DNA of 42,726 nt from CAZCGA01 sp964498075 (GCA_964498075.1 CAZCGA010000045.1:1-42726); one strand, 5' to 3'; positions 7,651 to 16,897 are shown, counted from the first letter of the stretch. Notes: generated from the sequence alone by a model not told the origin. A program made the numbers and translations.

Positions 7651-9297
7651 GTGCGCGGCGTAATTTGCCATCTACACGGTGTGGCGAGCTTCCCCACTTG
7701 GGTCTGGAACATTCCTGAGCACTTCAACATCGGTGTTGCCTGCACCGACGCGCACCTCGACACAACGCCGGCGACGCGTCCTGCGGTCATCGTCGACGAC
7801 GACCGCAGCGGCGTGCGGCAGATGACCTTCGCGGAGCTGGCGGAGCGGACCAGCCGCTTCGGCGAACTGTTGCGGGACATCGGGGTTGCCGCCGGCGACC
7901 GCGTCCTCATCCGCTTACCGAACTGCATCGAGTATCCAACGGTCTTCCTCGGCGCCATGAAGCGCGGCGCCGTCCCGGTCCCGAGCTCCATCCTGCTCAC
8001 CGCCGAAGAGGTGATGTACCTCGCGCGGGACTCCGGCGCGCGCGCCGTAGTGACGGACCGCGCCAGTTGGAGCGCCATGCGCGAGACGATCGAGCGCCTG
8101 GATCACGTCACCCACGTGCTGCTGACCGGCGCCGGAGATACCCAGCCATCAAACCGTTTCACGCTTCTGGACCTCGAGACCGCGCTCCTTGGGATCAGCC
8201 GCTGCAGCGATCCGCATCCGACGCGCGCTGATGATCCTGCGTACCTGGTGTACACGTCGGGCACGACGGGGTACCCCAAGGGTGTGTTGCACGCCCACCG
8301 CGCGCTGCTGGGCCGGCAACCGTCATCGACCTACTGGTTCGACTTCCGTCCCGAAGGCGACCGCGTCCTGCACTCGGGCAAGTTCAACTGGACCTACGTG
8401 CTCGGCACCGGGCTCATGGACCCGCTCTACCGCGGCCACACGGCGATCCTCCACGAAGGCGGGAATGACGCCGGCATCTGGCCCGCGCTCATCGCCAAGC
8501 ACGCGGCGACGATCTTCATCGGCGTGCCGACGCTGTACCGCCACATCATCCAAAAGACGCATTTCGGGCGGGCCGACGTCCCGACACTGCATCACTGTAT
8601 GAGCGCCGGCGAGCATCTCTCCGACGAGCTGCTGGCGGCCTGGCGCGAGCGCTTCGGCCTCGACGTCTACGAGGGGCTCGGGATGACCGAGTGCTCGTAC
8701 TATCTCTGCCAGACCACAGCGCGGCCGATCCGACCCGGTTCGGCGGGATTCGCGCAGCCGGGGCACGAGGTGCGGCTGCTGGATCCCGAAACGCTGCACG
8801 AAGTCGGACGCGGCGAAGAAGGGATGTTGTGCATCCCGCGCGGCGACCCGGCCCTCATGCTGCGCTACTGGAACCAACCAGAGGAAACCGCGGCCCGCTT
8901 TCGCGGCGATTGGTTCATGACCGGCGATTACGCGCGCCAGGACGAAGACGGCTATCTCTGGTTTCTCGGCCGCAAGGACGATCTCATCAACAGCTTCGGC
9001 TATCGGGTTTCCCCGCACGAGATCGATCGGGTACTCAAGGAGCACCCGGACGTTGCGGACGCAGCAGCCGTCGGCGAAGAGGTCTCTCCGGACAAGGTGC
9101 TGGTGGTCGCCTACGTCATTCTGCGTCCGGGGAGTCCAACCGACGCTGACGATCTCGTCGAGTACACCCGCCAGCGGCTCGCATCGTACAAGGCGCCGAA
9201 GACTGTATACGTCGTCGAGGAGTTGCCGCGGACCCGGAACGGGAAGATTCTGCGCCGCGCGCTCAGTCCCGCCCGTGCACGCGCGCGGTCACGGTGA
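7651..9297 (+). CDS. AMP-forming acyl-/aryl-CoA synthetase (ANL superfamily)
   Basis: A 548-residue ligase that activates a carboxylic acid as acyl-AMP and transfers it to CoA. The P-loop YTSGTTGYPKG is near residue 200, GMTEC near residue 348, TGDYARQDEDGY near 428, the hinge RKDDLINSFGYR near 444, and the C-terminal catalytic lysine motif NGKILRR near 535. The benzoate-CoA-ligase and medium-chain ligase branches look closest; the substrate is undetermined. The start is uncertain: GTG at 7651 and GTG at 7681 are both possible and neither has a clear ribosome-binding site. Confidence 0.9.
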   Translation: MRGVICHLHGVASFPTWVWNIPEHFNIGVACTDAHLDTTPATRPAVIVDDDRSGVRQMTFAELAERTSRFGELLRDIGVAAGDRVLIRLPNCIEYPTVFLGAMKRGAVPVPSSILLTAEEVMYLARDSGARAVVTDRASWSAMRETIERLDHVTHVLLTGAGDTQPSNRFTLLDLETALLGISRCSDPHPTRADDPAYLVYTSGTTGYPKGVLHAHRALLGRQPSSTYWFDFRPEGDRVLHSGKFNWTYVLGTGLMDPLYRGHTAILHEGGNDAGIWPALIAKHAATIFIGVPTLYRHIIQKTHFGRADVPTLHHCMSAGEHLSDELLAAWRERFGLDVYEGLGMTECSYYLCQTTARPIRPGSAGFAQPGHEVRLLDPETLHEVGRGEEGMLCIPRGDPALMLRYWNQPEETAARFRGDWFMTGDYARQDEDGYLWFLGRKDDLINSFGYRVSPHEIDRVLKEHPDVADAAAVGEEVSPDKVLVVAYVILRPGSPTDADDLVEYTRQRLASYKAPKTVYVVEELPRTRNGKILRRALSPARARARSR

Positions 9298-9326
9298 CGA
9301 GCGGCGCGCGGCGCCCGCAGCTCGTC
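9296..9326. terminator. Stem-loop between convergent genes (bidirectional terminator candidate)
   Basis: GACGAGC (9296-9302) pairs with GCTCGTC (9320-9326), and inside it GGCGC (9303-9307) pairs with GCGCC (9311-9315) around a GCG loop, with four unpaired bases on one side. The hairpin fills the space between the stop codons of the two convergent genes. There is no T-tract on either side, so it is not a canonical intrinsic terminator. Confidence 0.45.
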
Positions 9327-12318
9327 TCAGTGGTCGTCGTCGTGACACACCGGCGAGCGTGCGGCCGCGGCGTCGATGCGGGCCTTCTGTGCCCCGGTGA
9401 GGTCTCCTCGTTGCAGCAGAATCTGCGTTGCCGCGAGCACGCAGCGCTCGTACTGATTGTGCCTCCGGTACCGCGCCTGTACTTCCTCCGGGCACGTCGG
9501 ACAGCGCTGCTCGACAAACGCCAGGGCATCGCACGGCACATCGTCGACGCTGCCGAGGTCCGGCTGGCATCCTCGCATCCTACACTTGCCCGCTTTGCAA
9601 GTGCCCGTGAGGCAACCTGCGGCGCACGGCGCCGTGTTGTCGACCCCACAGCGGCCGGTGCGCGGATCGCATACGTCGTCGGTACATACGTTGCCGTCGT
9701 TTGGACAGGTGACGGGTGTACCGGACTGGCAGCGTCCGCCGCTGCAGCGGTCACCGCTGGTGCACCGGTTGCCGTCGTCGCACGCCGCCGTGTTGTTCAC
9801 CCCGCAGCGGCCGGTGCGCGGATCGCAGACGTCGTCGGTGCACACGTTGCCGTCGTCGGGACAGGTGACCGGCGGACCCGGCTGGCAGCTGCCACCGCTG
9901 CAGTGGTCGCCGCTCGTGCANNNNNNNNNNNNNNNNNNNNNNNNNNNNNNNNNNNNNNNNNNNNNNNNNNNNNNNNNNNNNNNNNNNNNNNNNNNNNNNN
10001 NNNNNNNNNNNNNNNNNNNNCCCGTTGCCGTCGTCACAGGGCGCGCTGTTGTTCACGCCACAGACGCCGGTGTGCGGATCGCAGATATCGTTGGTGCACG
10101 CGTTGCCGTCGTCGGGACAGGTGACCGGCGGGCCCGGCTGGCAGCTGCCACCGCTGCAGTGGTCGCCGCTCGTGCACCCGTTGCCGTCGTCACAGGGCGC
10201 GCTGTTGTTCACGCCACAGACGCCGGTGTGCAGATCGCAGACGTCGTCCGTGCATGCGTTGCCGTCGTCAGGGCAGGTGACGGGCGTACCGGGCTGGCAG
10301 CTGCCGCCGCTGCAGTGATCGTCACTCGTGCACGCGTTGCCGTCGTCACAGGGCGCGCTGTTGTTGGTGTGCGTGCAGCCCGTCGCCGGATCGCACGAGT
10401 CGTCGGTGCACGGATTGTGGTCATCGCAATCGGTGTTGCCATCGGCGGCGCAGTGGTTGTTGCCGTCACAGTGATCCGTTGTGCAGAGGTTGCTGTCGGC
10501 TTCACAGGTCTTGGTGGCCGGCTCGAACGTGCAGTGCGACGAGCAGCAGGACCCGGGGGGGTCGCACTCTTCGCACGATTGTACGATGCCGTCACCGCAC
10601 ACGGCGCCCGAACCGCCGATGCCCTGGAAGGCGAAGATGAAGGTGTTGGGAACACCGAGATCCGCTCCGCCCGGGGAGCTCGGCTGGCCGAGAGAGAAGG
10701 CCTCGCCGCTCGCTTGGCAGATCGCGGTCAAGGCATCGACCTCGGTGCCTGTCGCACCATACAGCGTTACGAATGTCTTTGACGCATTGGGTGCCAGCAT
10801 CCCGAAGTTGAAATCGAAAAGGGCGCCCAGGTCCGCCGGGCCCATATCCGTGACCGGGCCGGGGTGGAAGGAGCCGAAGCTGAACGGATTGGCGCTATTG
10901 AATCCGTTGGTGTCTGTGCGGAGCAGCGCCGTGGACGTCCCGTTGTCGATCGTCACGAACTCGATGGAGGGCGTGGGATAGATGTCCCAGTCGATGACCC
11001 GGCGGTAGAGCAGCTGCACCGGGTTGGGGCTGATGTTGGTGATGGTCACCATCACCTCGTACAGGTTGGGTGTGGCAGGAGAGGGATGGTAGTCGTGCGT
11101 GACCAGGAAGGTGCTCCCGACTTGAACGGTCGAAGCCGCGGTGGACGGGGTCGCCGTAAAGCTGACGAAGTGGAGGTTGACCACACCGTCGACACTCCGG
11201 TCGGCGTAGCCGCTCGCGCCGGAGATGCCGTCGGCCACTCCCCACCCTTCGCACTGACATCCCGGTTCGGTCGACGCGCCACCGGTGGGACCGTAGCGCA
11301 GACCCATGAAGCCGATGCCGAGGGGATCATTGCTGAACGGAACGTTGAGGTGCCCTTCGCAATTGACGCCGAGCTGCACTGTGCCGTTGGTGATGATGGC
11401 GCCGTTGGTACAGGGGTCGCACGCGTCTCCGAGACCGTCCTGATCGCCGTCGGCCTGGTCGGGGTTGGCGACCGCGGGACAGTTGTCGCAGACATCGCCG
11501 ATCCCATCGCCGTCGCTGTCCGCTTGGTTCGCATTGGGCGTGAAGGGACAGTTGCCGCACTCATTCGCGCAGAACGTCGGGTTGCCGCAGAATCCGTCGC
11601 CGTCGAAATCAAAGAAGCTCGGATCGCGCGGGCAAGCATCGCAGGCGTCTCCAGTGACGTCGCCGTCGTAGTCCGCCTGGTCCCGATTTGCCACCGTGGG
11701 ACAGTTGTCGCACACCTCACCGATCCCATCGCCGTCGCTGTCGTCCTGATTCGGGTTGGGGGTCGAGCGACAATTGTCCACGCTGTTGCAAATGTTGTCG
11801 CCGTCGTCGTCATCAAAGGGAAGGCACAGGGCACACACGTCGCCGACGCCGTTGCTATCGATGTCCGCTTGATCGGTATTGGGAGTATCCGGACAGTTGT
11901 CACAGGCGTCGCCAATGCCGTCCGCGTCGCGGTCGGCCTGGTCCGGATTGAATGTGAATGGGCAGTTGTCGCATCCGTTCTCGCAGAAGGTCGGGTTGCC
12001 GCAGAGCCCGTCGGCGTCGAAGTCGAAGCGGCTCCCATCGAGCGGACACACGTCGCAAGCGTCGCCGACGCCGTCACCGTCGCCATCGGCCTGGTCTGAG
12101 TTGATCGTGAAGCGGCAGTTGTCGACGGCGTTGCAGATGCCGTCGCCATCGTCATCGTCGGCAGGATCACAGCCCGCGGCCTGTGCCGACGAAACCAGGG
12201 AATCACGCGTTCTCCCGATGTCGAGCTTCACCGCCCCGAGGACGGCGAGACCGGCAACCAACAAGAATACGATGACGGCCAAAAGCGAAATGCCACCAAC
12301 GCACCGTGACGGCTTCAT
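9327..12318 (-). CDS. Large surface protein: TSP type 3 repeats plus Cys-rich 52-residue repeats (gap inside)
   Basis: Probable secreted or cell-surface calcium-binding protein of unknown role. ATG at 12318 (MKPSRCVGG) follows AAGGGGG; a longer TTG start at 12333 is less likely. A hydrophobic N-terminal segment (ISLLAVIVFLLVAGLAVLG) gives a signal anchor with a prepilin/PilX-like look. About residues 45-300 are thrombospondin type 3 repeats of the DSDGDGIGDVCDNCP type, two interrupted by FDFDGDGFCGNPTFC. About residues 300-560 form a beta-rich domain without familiar motifs. Then comes CGDGIVQSCEECDPPG, followed by tandem Cys repeats (CDDGNACTSDDHC, GGSCQPGTPVTC, CTDDVCDP). A 100-N gap interrupts these repeats. 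The C-terminal 80 residues differ (CLTGTCKAGKCR, CPTCPEEVQ). Such proteins are common in myxobacteria and related groups. Confidence 0.85.
9609..10332. repeat. Tandem 156-bp repeat array (52-residue Cys-rich repeat), broken by a gap
   Basis: Near-identical units start at 9609, 9765, 10021 and 10177, and a more diverged copy starts at 10333. Spacing within each side is exactly 156 bases, or 52 codons. Units share GTTGCCGTCGTC near their left edge and GGCTGGCAGCTGCC near the right. The 100-N run begins and ends precisely at unit boundaries, so the true missing sequence is probably zero or a whole number of units. Confidence 0.85.
9921..10020. other. Assembly gap (100 N) inside tandem repeats
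   Basis: One hundred N bases between two repeat copies that are both complete at the gap edge. The coding frame shifts by one across 100 N, whereas a gap of zero or any multiple of 156 bases would keep it open, so 100 is a placeholder length. Confidence 0.95.
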
Positions 12319-12405
12319 GAGAACCCCCTTCAACTGCGATGGATCAATTGTCCAAACTACCTGCGAAAACGAGCAAGAACTGTGCTCGTGGGGGGATCCG
12401 GCCCG

Positions 12406-12941
12406 TCAGCAATGCGCGACGCGGTACGGCCAGTCGCCCGGCACATACTTGTCGTCGACCAACTGGAAGTGCAGGAGACTCTCCCTGCCCTGGCTCCCGG
12501 CGCTCGATACTCGGGTCAGCCCAGCCTTCTCCAAGACCCGCACCGAGGCACGGTTCGGGACATCGGTAGCGGCCACGAGGCGGCCAACTTTGAGCTCTTC
12601 AAAGGCGTAGCGCACAACCGCCCGCACGGCCTCCGTCGCAATGCCGTGGCTCCAGAGCCCGGGCGCAAAGCCGTAGAGAAGCTCGACCGCGCCCGGGGCT
12701 GGGGTTGGGCGAAAGCCGCAGAAGCCGATCAGCGGGGCGGCGTGGCGTTGTCGTACCGCCCAAAACCCGACACCCGACTCCTCAGCAGAAGCCAGGCTAT
12801 NNNNNNNNNNAGGGCCTCCCCATCCCAAAGGTACCGCCGCACCTCCGGATCGGTCCACAACCGCCAGAGATCGTCGAGGTCCGCCATCGTGCAACCGCGC
12901 AGCTCGAGGCGCGCCGTCCAGATCGTTCGCAAGCGCGTCAT
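12406..12941 (-). CDS. GNAT-family N-acetyltransferase (RimJ/RimL-like), gap inside
   Basis: Acetyl-CoA-dependent acetyltransferase of about 178 residues. The N-terminus TARLELRGCTMADLDDLWRL and WTDPEVRRYLWDG is typical of RimJ/RimL-like enzymes that acetylate N-termini or small molecules. After the 10-N gap the other frame continues with GFWAVRQRH, the GFCGFRP strand, GLWSHGIATEAVRAVVRYAF (acetyl-CoA-binding loop and helix) and VPNRASVRVLEKAGL. ATG is at 12941. It lies 22 bases downstream of pckG on the same strand and 87 bases upstream of the surface-protein gene, so it may be co-transcribed with both. Confidence 0.85.
12801..12810. other. Assembly gap (10 N)
   Basis: Ten N bases inside the acetyltransferase gene; the coding frame changes across it, so the real length differs from ten. 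Confidence 0.95.
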
Positions 12942-12963
12942 CGCTGGGCAGCCGCCGTGGCGC

Positions 12964-14709
12964 TCAGCCCTTCAGCCGATGCTCCAGCGCGTCGTTCTCC
13001 TGCGAGATCTCCTTCGGAAGGCGGTCGCCGAACTGGCTGAAGAACTGCCGGTGCGCGGTGACGGCTTCGAGCCAACCAGCACGATCGACCGCCAGCAGTT
13101 CCTTGAGGACAGTTGGCGGCACGTTGAGACCGGTTACGTCGACATCCGCCGCCCGTGGCACGAAGCCGATCGGCGTCTCATCCGCTCCGACCTCGCCGTG
13201 CAAGCGTCCGATCACCCAGCGCAACGCCCGCAAGTTCTCGCCGAATCCCGGCCAGAGATACTCACCCTGCGCGCCCGTGCGGAACCAGTTCACCCGGAAG
13301 ATCTGCGGCGGCTGCTTGAGGCGCCCGCCCATGCGCAGCCAGTGGCCGAAGTAATCGCCCATGTTGTAGCCACAGAACGGGAGCATCGCCATGGGATCCC
13401 GGCGCACGACGCCGACCGCGCCGGTCGCTGCTGCCGTGGTCTCAGACGTCATGGTGGCACCGAGGAACACGCCGTGCTGCCAGTTGAAGGATTGGTACAC
13501 GAGCGGAAGCAGTTGCCCACGGCGGCCGCCGAACAGGATCGCAGAGATCGGCACACCCTCGGGGCTCTCCCACTGGGGTGAGATCGAGGGACACTGGCGC
13601 GCCGGCGTCGTAAAGCGGGAGTTCGGATGCGCGGCCTTGGTGCCGCTGTTCGGTGTCCACGGCTTGCCCTGCCAATCGAGGGCTTCGGCCGGCGGGCCAC
13701 CGTCCAACCCCTCCCAATACGGAGTGCCCTGCATCGTAAGAGCAACGTTGGTGAAGATGGAGTTCCGGGAGAGCGTGGCCATGACGTTCGGGTTCGTCTT
13801 CAGGTTGGTCCCCGGCGCGACGCCGAAGAACCCGGCTTCCGGATTGATCGCCCGCAATCGGCCCTTCTGATCCACATTCATCCAAGCAATGTCATCGCCG
13901 ACCGTCCACACTCTGTAACCCTTCTGGCTCGCGGGCGGCACGAGCATCGCCAGGTTGGTCTTGCCGCAGGCGCTCGGGAACGCGGCGGCGATGTACGTCG
14001 TGCGGCCACTGGGCTCCTCGACGCCCAGGATCAGCATATGCTCGGCCAACCAGCCCTCGTGCCGGGCCATGTGGCTGCCGATACGCAGCGCGAAGCACTT
14101 CTTGCCGAGCAACGCATTGCCGCCGTAGCCGGAGCCCACCGACCAGATGAGTCGCTCTTCGGGGAAATGCATGATGAAACGACGCTCAGGGCTCAGGTCA
14201 CCGAGCGAGTGCAGGCCTCTGACGTACTTGTCCGATGCACCGAGTCGGTCGAGAGCGGGCGTGCCCATGCGCGTCATGATCCGCATGCTGACCGCCACGT
14301 AGGGGCTGTCAGTGATCTCCACGCCGATCTGACTATAGGGGGACGCCACCGGTCCCATGATGTAGGGAACCACGTACATCGTCCGGTCTCTCATCGAGCC
14401 CTTGAACAGCGCCCCCACCTTCTCCTTGGCTTCCGCCGGTGGCATCCAGTTGTTGTTGGGTCCGGAGTCCTCCTTGCGCGCGGTGCAGACGAACGTGAGG
14501 TGCTCTGTGCGAGCGACATCACTCGGATCGCTGCGATGCAGATAGCAGTCCGGGTACACCTGCTGATTCAGCTCGATGAGCGTCCCGCTGGCAAGCATCT
14601 CTCCGATCAGGCGCCGGTACTCCGTCTCCGAGCCGTCGCACCAGAGTATGTTCTTGGGGCGCGTGTGCTGGGCAACTTCGTCGACCCATTGTTCAAGCGG
14701 CGTTGGCAT
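12964..14709 (-). CDS. pckG: Phosphoenolpyruvate carboxykinase (GTP-dependent)
   Basis: Converts oxaloacetate plus GTP to phosphoenolpyruvate, CO2 and GDP, the entry step of gluconeogenesis. The 581 residues fit the GTP family (about 600). The nucleotide P-loop with the reactive Cys, AAFPSACGKTNLAM, is near residues 240-253; metal and substrate motifs include SGYGGNALLGKK, VGDDIAWM and INPEAGFFGVAPGT; GFVPRAADVDVTGL lies near the C-terminus. The start MPTPLEQW at 14709 has AGAGGGA seven bases upstream; an apparent in-frame extension to 15483 is antisense-free space shared with the FAH gene and is rejected. It follows the FAH-family gene by 35 bases in an operon headed by malyl-CoA lyase. Confidence 0.95.
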   Translation of the reverse strand: MPTPLEQWVDEVAQHTRPKNILWCDGSETEYRRLIGEMLASGTLIELNQQVYPDCYLHRSDPSDVARTEHLTFVCTARKEDSGPNNNWMPPAEAKEKVGALFKGSMRDRTMYVVPYIMGPVASPYSQIGVEITDSPYVAVSMRIMTRMGTPALDRLGASDKYVRGLHSLGDLSPERRFIMHFPEERLIWSVGSGYGGNALLGKKCFALRIGSHMARHEGWLAEHMLILGVEEPSGRTTYIAAAFPSACGKTNLAMLVPPASQKGYRVWTVGDDIAWMNVDQKGRLRAINPEAGFFGVAPGTNLKTNPNVMATLSRNSIFTNVALTMQGTPYWEGLDGGPPAEALDWQGKPWTPNSGTKAAHPNSRFTTPARQCPSISPQWESPEGVPISAILFGGRRGQLLPLVYQSFNWQHGVFLGATMTSETTAAATGAVGVVRRDPMAMLPFCGYNMGDYFGHWLRMGGRLKQPPQIFRVNWFRTGAQGEYLWPGFGENLRALRWVIGRLHGEVGADETPIGFVPRAADVDVTGLNVPPTVLKELLAVDRAGWLEAVTAHRQFFSQFGDRLPKEISQENDALEHRLKG

Positions 14710-14744
14710 TCCGTATCCCTCTCTTCTCCGTGTGAATGTCGGTG

Positions 14745-15611
14745 CTAGGAGACCGGCGCGCCGGCAACGCAACGATTGACCAACGTGCCGACGTGCTCGA
14801 TGGTGGTGACGATCTCGTCCCCTTCCTTGAGGTAGCGACGCGGGTCGCGGGTCGATCCGACCCCGCTCGGCGTGCCTGTGAAGATCAGGTCGCCCGCCTC
14901 GAGCGTGCACATGCTGGACAGGAACGCCACCTGCTCGGGCACGGAGAAGATCATATCGCTCGTCCGTGACGCCTGCATGCGCTCGCCGGATACGTCGCAG
15001 GACAAGGCCAGATCGTTTGGATTCGGAAAGGCGTCGATCGAGACGAGCGCCGGACCGAGCGGACCGAACGTGTCGATCGACTTCCCCATGGAGAACTGCG
15101 GCGGCCGGTCGGTGAACTGGATGCGCCGATCGGAGATGTCCTGGCCGACGCAGTAGCCGGCGACGTAGTCGAGGGCGCGTTGCTCCGCGATGTGACGGCC
15201 GCGCCGCCCGATGACCACAACCAACTCGACCTCCCAGTCGACGAACCCCGAGGACAGCACCACATCGGCGCGCGGGCCGACGAGGCAGTTTGGGAACTTG
15301 GTGAACACCACCGGCGAGGTCGGGATCTCCATGCCGGCTTCCTTGGCGTGCTCGCGGTAGTTCATGCCGATGGCAAAGACCTTCGCCGGCCGTGGCACGG
15401 GCGGCCCGAGCTCGCTCTCGTTCAGCACCTCCTGCGCAGCGGCGGCACTCAGCCCGCGCGCCCACTCCTTGAAGCGGTCCCAATCCCGAATCGCCGCCAT
15501 AGGATCTGCGGAGAATCGTGCATTGGACGTCCGTTCGACGTCGGCGAACCGACCATCGATCATTACACCTGCCCGACCGTCGACGTTTACGAGCCGCACG
15601 CTCCGCCTCAC
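14745..15611 (-). CDS. Fumarylacetoacetate hydrolase (FAH)-family protein
   Basis: A 288-residue member of the FAH superfamily, whose members act on 2-oxo/enol acids (fumarylpyruvate or acylpyruvate hydrolases, oxaloacetate decarboxylase/tautomerase, 5-carboxymethyl-2-oxo-hex-3-ene-dioate decarboxylase). Motifs: KVFAIGMNYREHAKE, DWEVELVVVIGR (acidic metal ligands), GYCVGQDISDR, SMGKSIDTFGPLGP, and FTGTPSGVG near the end. GTG at 15611 overlaps the stop of the lyase gene by four bases (GTGA), which fixes the start and implies coupling. Lying between malyl-CoA lyase and PEP carboxykinase, an oxaloacetate-handling role (tautomerase or decarboxylase) is a reasonable inference but the motifs do not decide it. 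Confidence 0.85.
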   Translation of the reverse strand: MRRSVRLVNVDGRAGVMIDGRFADVERTSNARFSADPMAAIRDWDRFKEWARGLSAAAAQEVLNESELGPPVPRPAKVFAIGMNYREHAKEAGMEIPTSPVVFTKFPNCLVGPRADVVLSSGFVDWEVELVVVIGRRGRHIAEQRALDYVAGYCVGQDISDRRIQFTDRPPQFSMGKSIDTFGPLGPALVSIDAFPNPNDLALSCDVSGERMQASRTSDMIFSVPEQVAFLSSMCTLEAGDLIFTGTPSGVGSTRDPRRYLKEGDEIVTTIEHVGTLVNRCVAGAPVS

Positions 15612-16657
15612 AGTCCGTATGCCTTGGCGAGCTCCGGGTCTTTCGACGCCAAGAGCTTGGCCAGGTTGACCATCACCTTGCACTGCTTCCACGTCGCGTC
15701 GTCCTGCATCTTCCCATCGAGCATGAGCACGCCGCGGCCATCGGGCATCGCCTCGAGCACGCGCTTGGCGAACAGGACCTCGTCCACCGGCGGGCTGAAC
15801 ACGCCCTTGGCGATGGCGACCTGACTGGGATGCAGCGACCAGGCCCCGACGCAGCCGAGCAGGAACGCCGCCCGGAACTGATCCTCACAGCCGAGCGGAT
15901 CGGAGATGTCGCCGAACGGACCGTAGAAGGGCAGCGCCCCGGTTGCGGTGCAGGCGTCGACCATACGTGCGATCGAGTAGTGCCAAGGATCCTGCTGCGC
16001 AGTGATCCGCGGCGCCTCGGGGTTTTTCGGGTCCGGATCGGTCCGCACCAAGTACGCCGGATGGCCGCCACCCACGCGGGTCGTCTTCATGCGTCGCGAG
16101 GCGGCGAGATCGGCCGGGCCGAAGCTGAGGCCTTGGATCCGCGGGCTGGCGGCGCAGATCTCTTCGACGTTGTTGACGCCCAGTGCCGTCTCCAGCACGC
16201 AATGCACGAGAATCGCCCGCTGGATCTTGTGCCGGGCTTCGAGCTGCGCCAACAAGCGGTCGACGAAGTGGATGTCCCACGGCCCTTCGACCTTGGGGAT
16301 CATGACGACTTCCAGCTGGTTGCCGATCTCGCCGACCAACCGCATCACGTCGTCGAGGAACCAGGGGCTGTCCAGGCTGTTCACCCGCGTCCACAGCGGT
16401 GTGTTACCCAGGTCGACTTCCCGGCCGACCTTGACCAGACCTTCGCGCGCGTCGATCTTCTTGTCTCCGGGAATGGCATCCTCGAGATTGCCCAGCAGGA
16501 TGTCGGTGGTGCGCGCCAGCTCCGGGAGCTTGGCCGCCATTTTCGGGTTGCTGGGATCGAAGAAGTGAATCACGCGTGAGGGCTTGACCGGGATCTCCAG
16601 CGCCGGGGTCGGGGCACCAATGGCGAGGGGCTTTCCGAAGTCTCGCGGGTTGCGCAT
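15608..16657 (-). CDS. mcl: (S)-malyl-CoA / beta-methylmalyl-CoA lyase (Chloroflexus Mcl type)
   Basis: A 349-residue CitE-like HpcH/HpaI-family lyase. By memory it closely resembles the Chloroflexus aurantiacus malyl-CoA/beta-methylmalyl-CoA/citramalyl-CoA lyase of the 3-hydroxypropionate bi-cycle: KPLAIGAP near the start, GNLEDAIP, ALWVRVN-like LWTRVNSLDSPW, MIPKVEGPWDIHFVD, LSFGPADLAASRRMKTTRVG, FYGPFGDI, VFSPPVDEVLFAKR and DGKMQDDATWKQ. It condenses acetyl-CoA or propionyl-CoA with glyoxylate reversibly and needs Mg2+. ATG follows AAAGGAGAG. It heads the lyase-FAH-pckG set. The direction (glyoxylate assimilation versus malyl-CoA cleavage) is not decidable here. Confidence 0.9.
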   Translation of the reverse strand: MRNPRDFGKPLAIGAPTPALEIPVKPSRVIHFFDPSNPKMAAKLPELARTTDILLGNLEDAIPGDKKIDAREGLVKVGREVDLGNTPLWTRVNSLDSPWFLDDVMRLVGEIGNQLEVVMIPKVEGPWDIHFVDRLLAQLEARHKIQRAILVHCVLETALGVNNVEEICAASPRIQGLSFGPADLAASRRMKTTRVGGGHPAYLVRTDPDPKNPEAPRITAQQDPWHYSIARMVDACTATGALPFYGPFGDISDPLGCEDQFRAAFLLGCVGAWSLHPSQVAIAKGVFSPPVDEVLFAKRVLEAMPDGRGVLMLDGKMQDDATWKQCKVMVNLAKLLASKDPELAKAYGL

Positions 16658-16667
16658 CGGCTCTCCT

Positions 16668-16784
16668 TTAGACGGTAGCGGTGTCCTCCTTCACTAAACA
16701 TGGTCGCCGCAAACAGGCAAACCGACGGGCCGGCCCGGGAGATGAAAACGGCAAGCGGCAGTCGTAAGAGAAAATGATGTTCAT
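16668..16784 (-). CDS. Possible 38-residue leader/small protein upstream of the lyase gene
   Basis: A short ORF beginning MNIIFSYDCRLPF at 16784, with a strong GGAGG (complement of 16792-16796) seven bases upstream. Its TAA stop (complement of 16668-16670) overlaps the AAAGGAG ribosome-binding site of the lyase gene. That layout is typical of a translationally coupled leader or small protein. The peptide has three Cys and six Arg, no attenuator-like run of one amino acid, and I recognise no family. It could be a fortuitous ORF in the divergent promoter region. Confidence 0.35.
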   Translation of the reverse strand: MNIIFSYDCRLPFSSPGPARRFACLRRPCLVKEDTATV

Positions 16785-16897
16785 GTCGACGCCTCCGGAG
16801 AACACGGATGGCCGCACAGATTGACATCCCGGCCGCTCCGGGCAAACCTGGCCGGGTCCGCACAAACCGAGTGCCAAGGGGGTGCAGAGAAGGAGCC

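Noticed and set aside
9609..10332. Regular repeats as a possible CRISPR array
   Set aside because: Units are 156 bases, contiguous without spacers, a multiple of three, and encode a Cys-rich protein repeat.
12964..15483. Very long minus-strand frame running from pckG back through the FAH gene
   Set aside because: The part upstream of 14709 is out of frame with the clear FAH-family coding sequence and has no similarity to PEP carboxykinase; a good ribosome-binding site sits before the ATG at 14709.
16658..16700. Promoter TTGCCT/TTTAGT upstream of the lyase gene
   Set aside because: Both hexamers match consensus poorly and the pair overlaps the small ORF; not supportable by eye.
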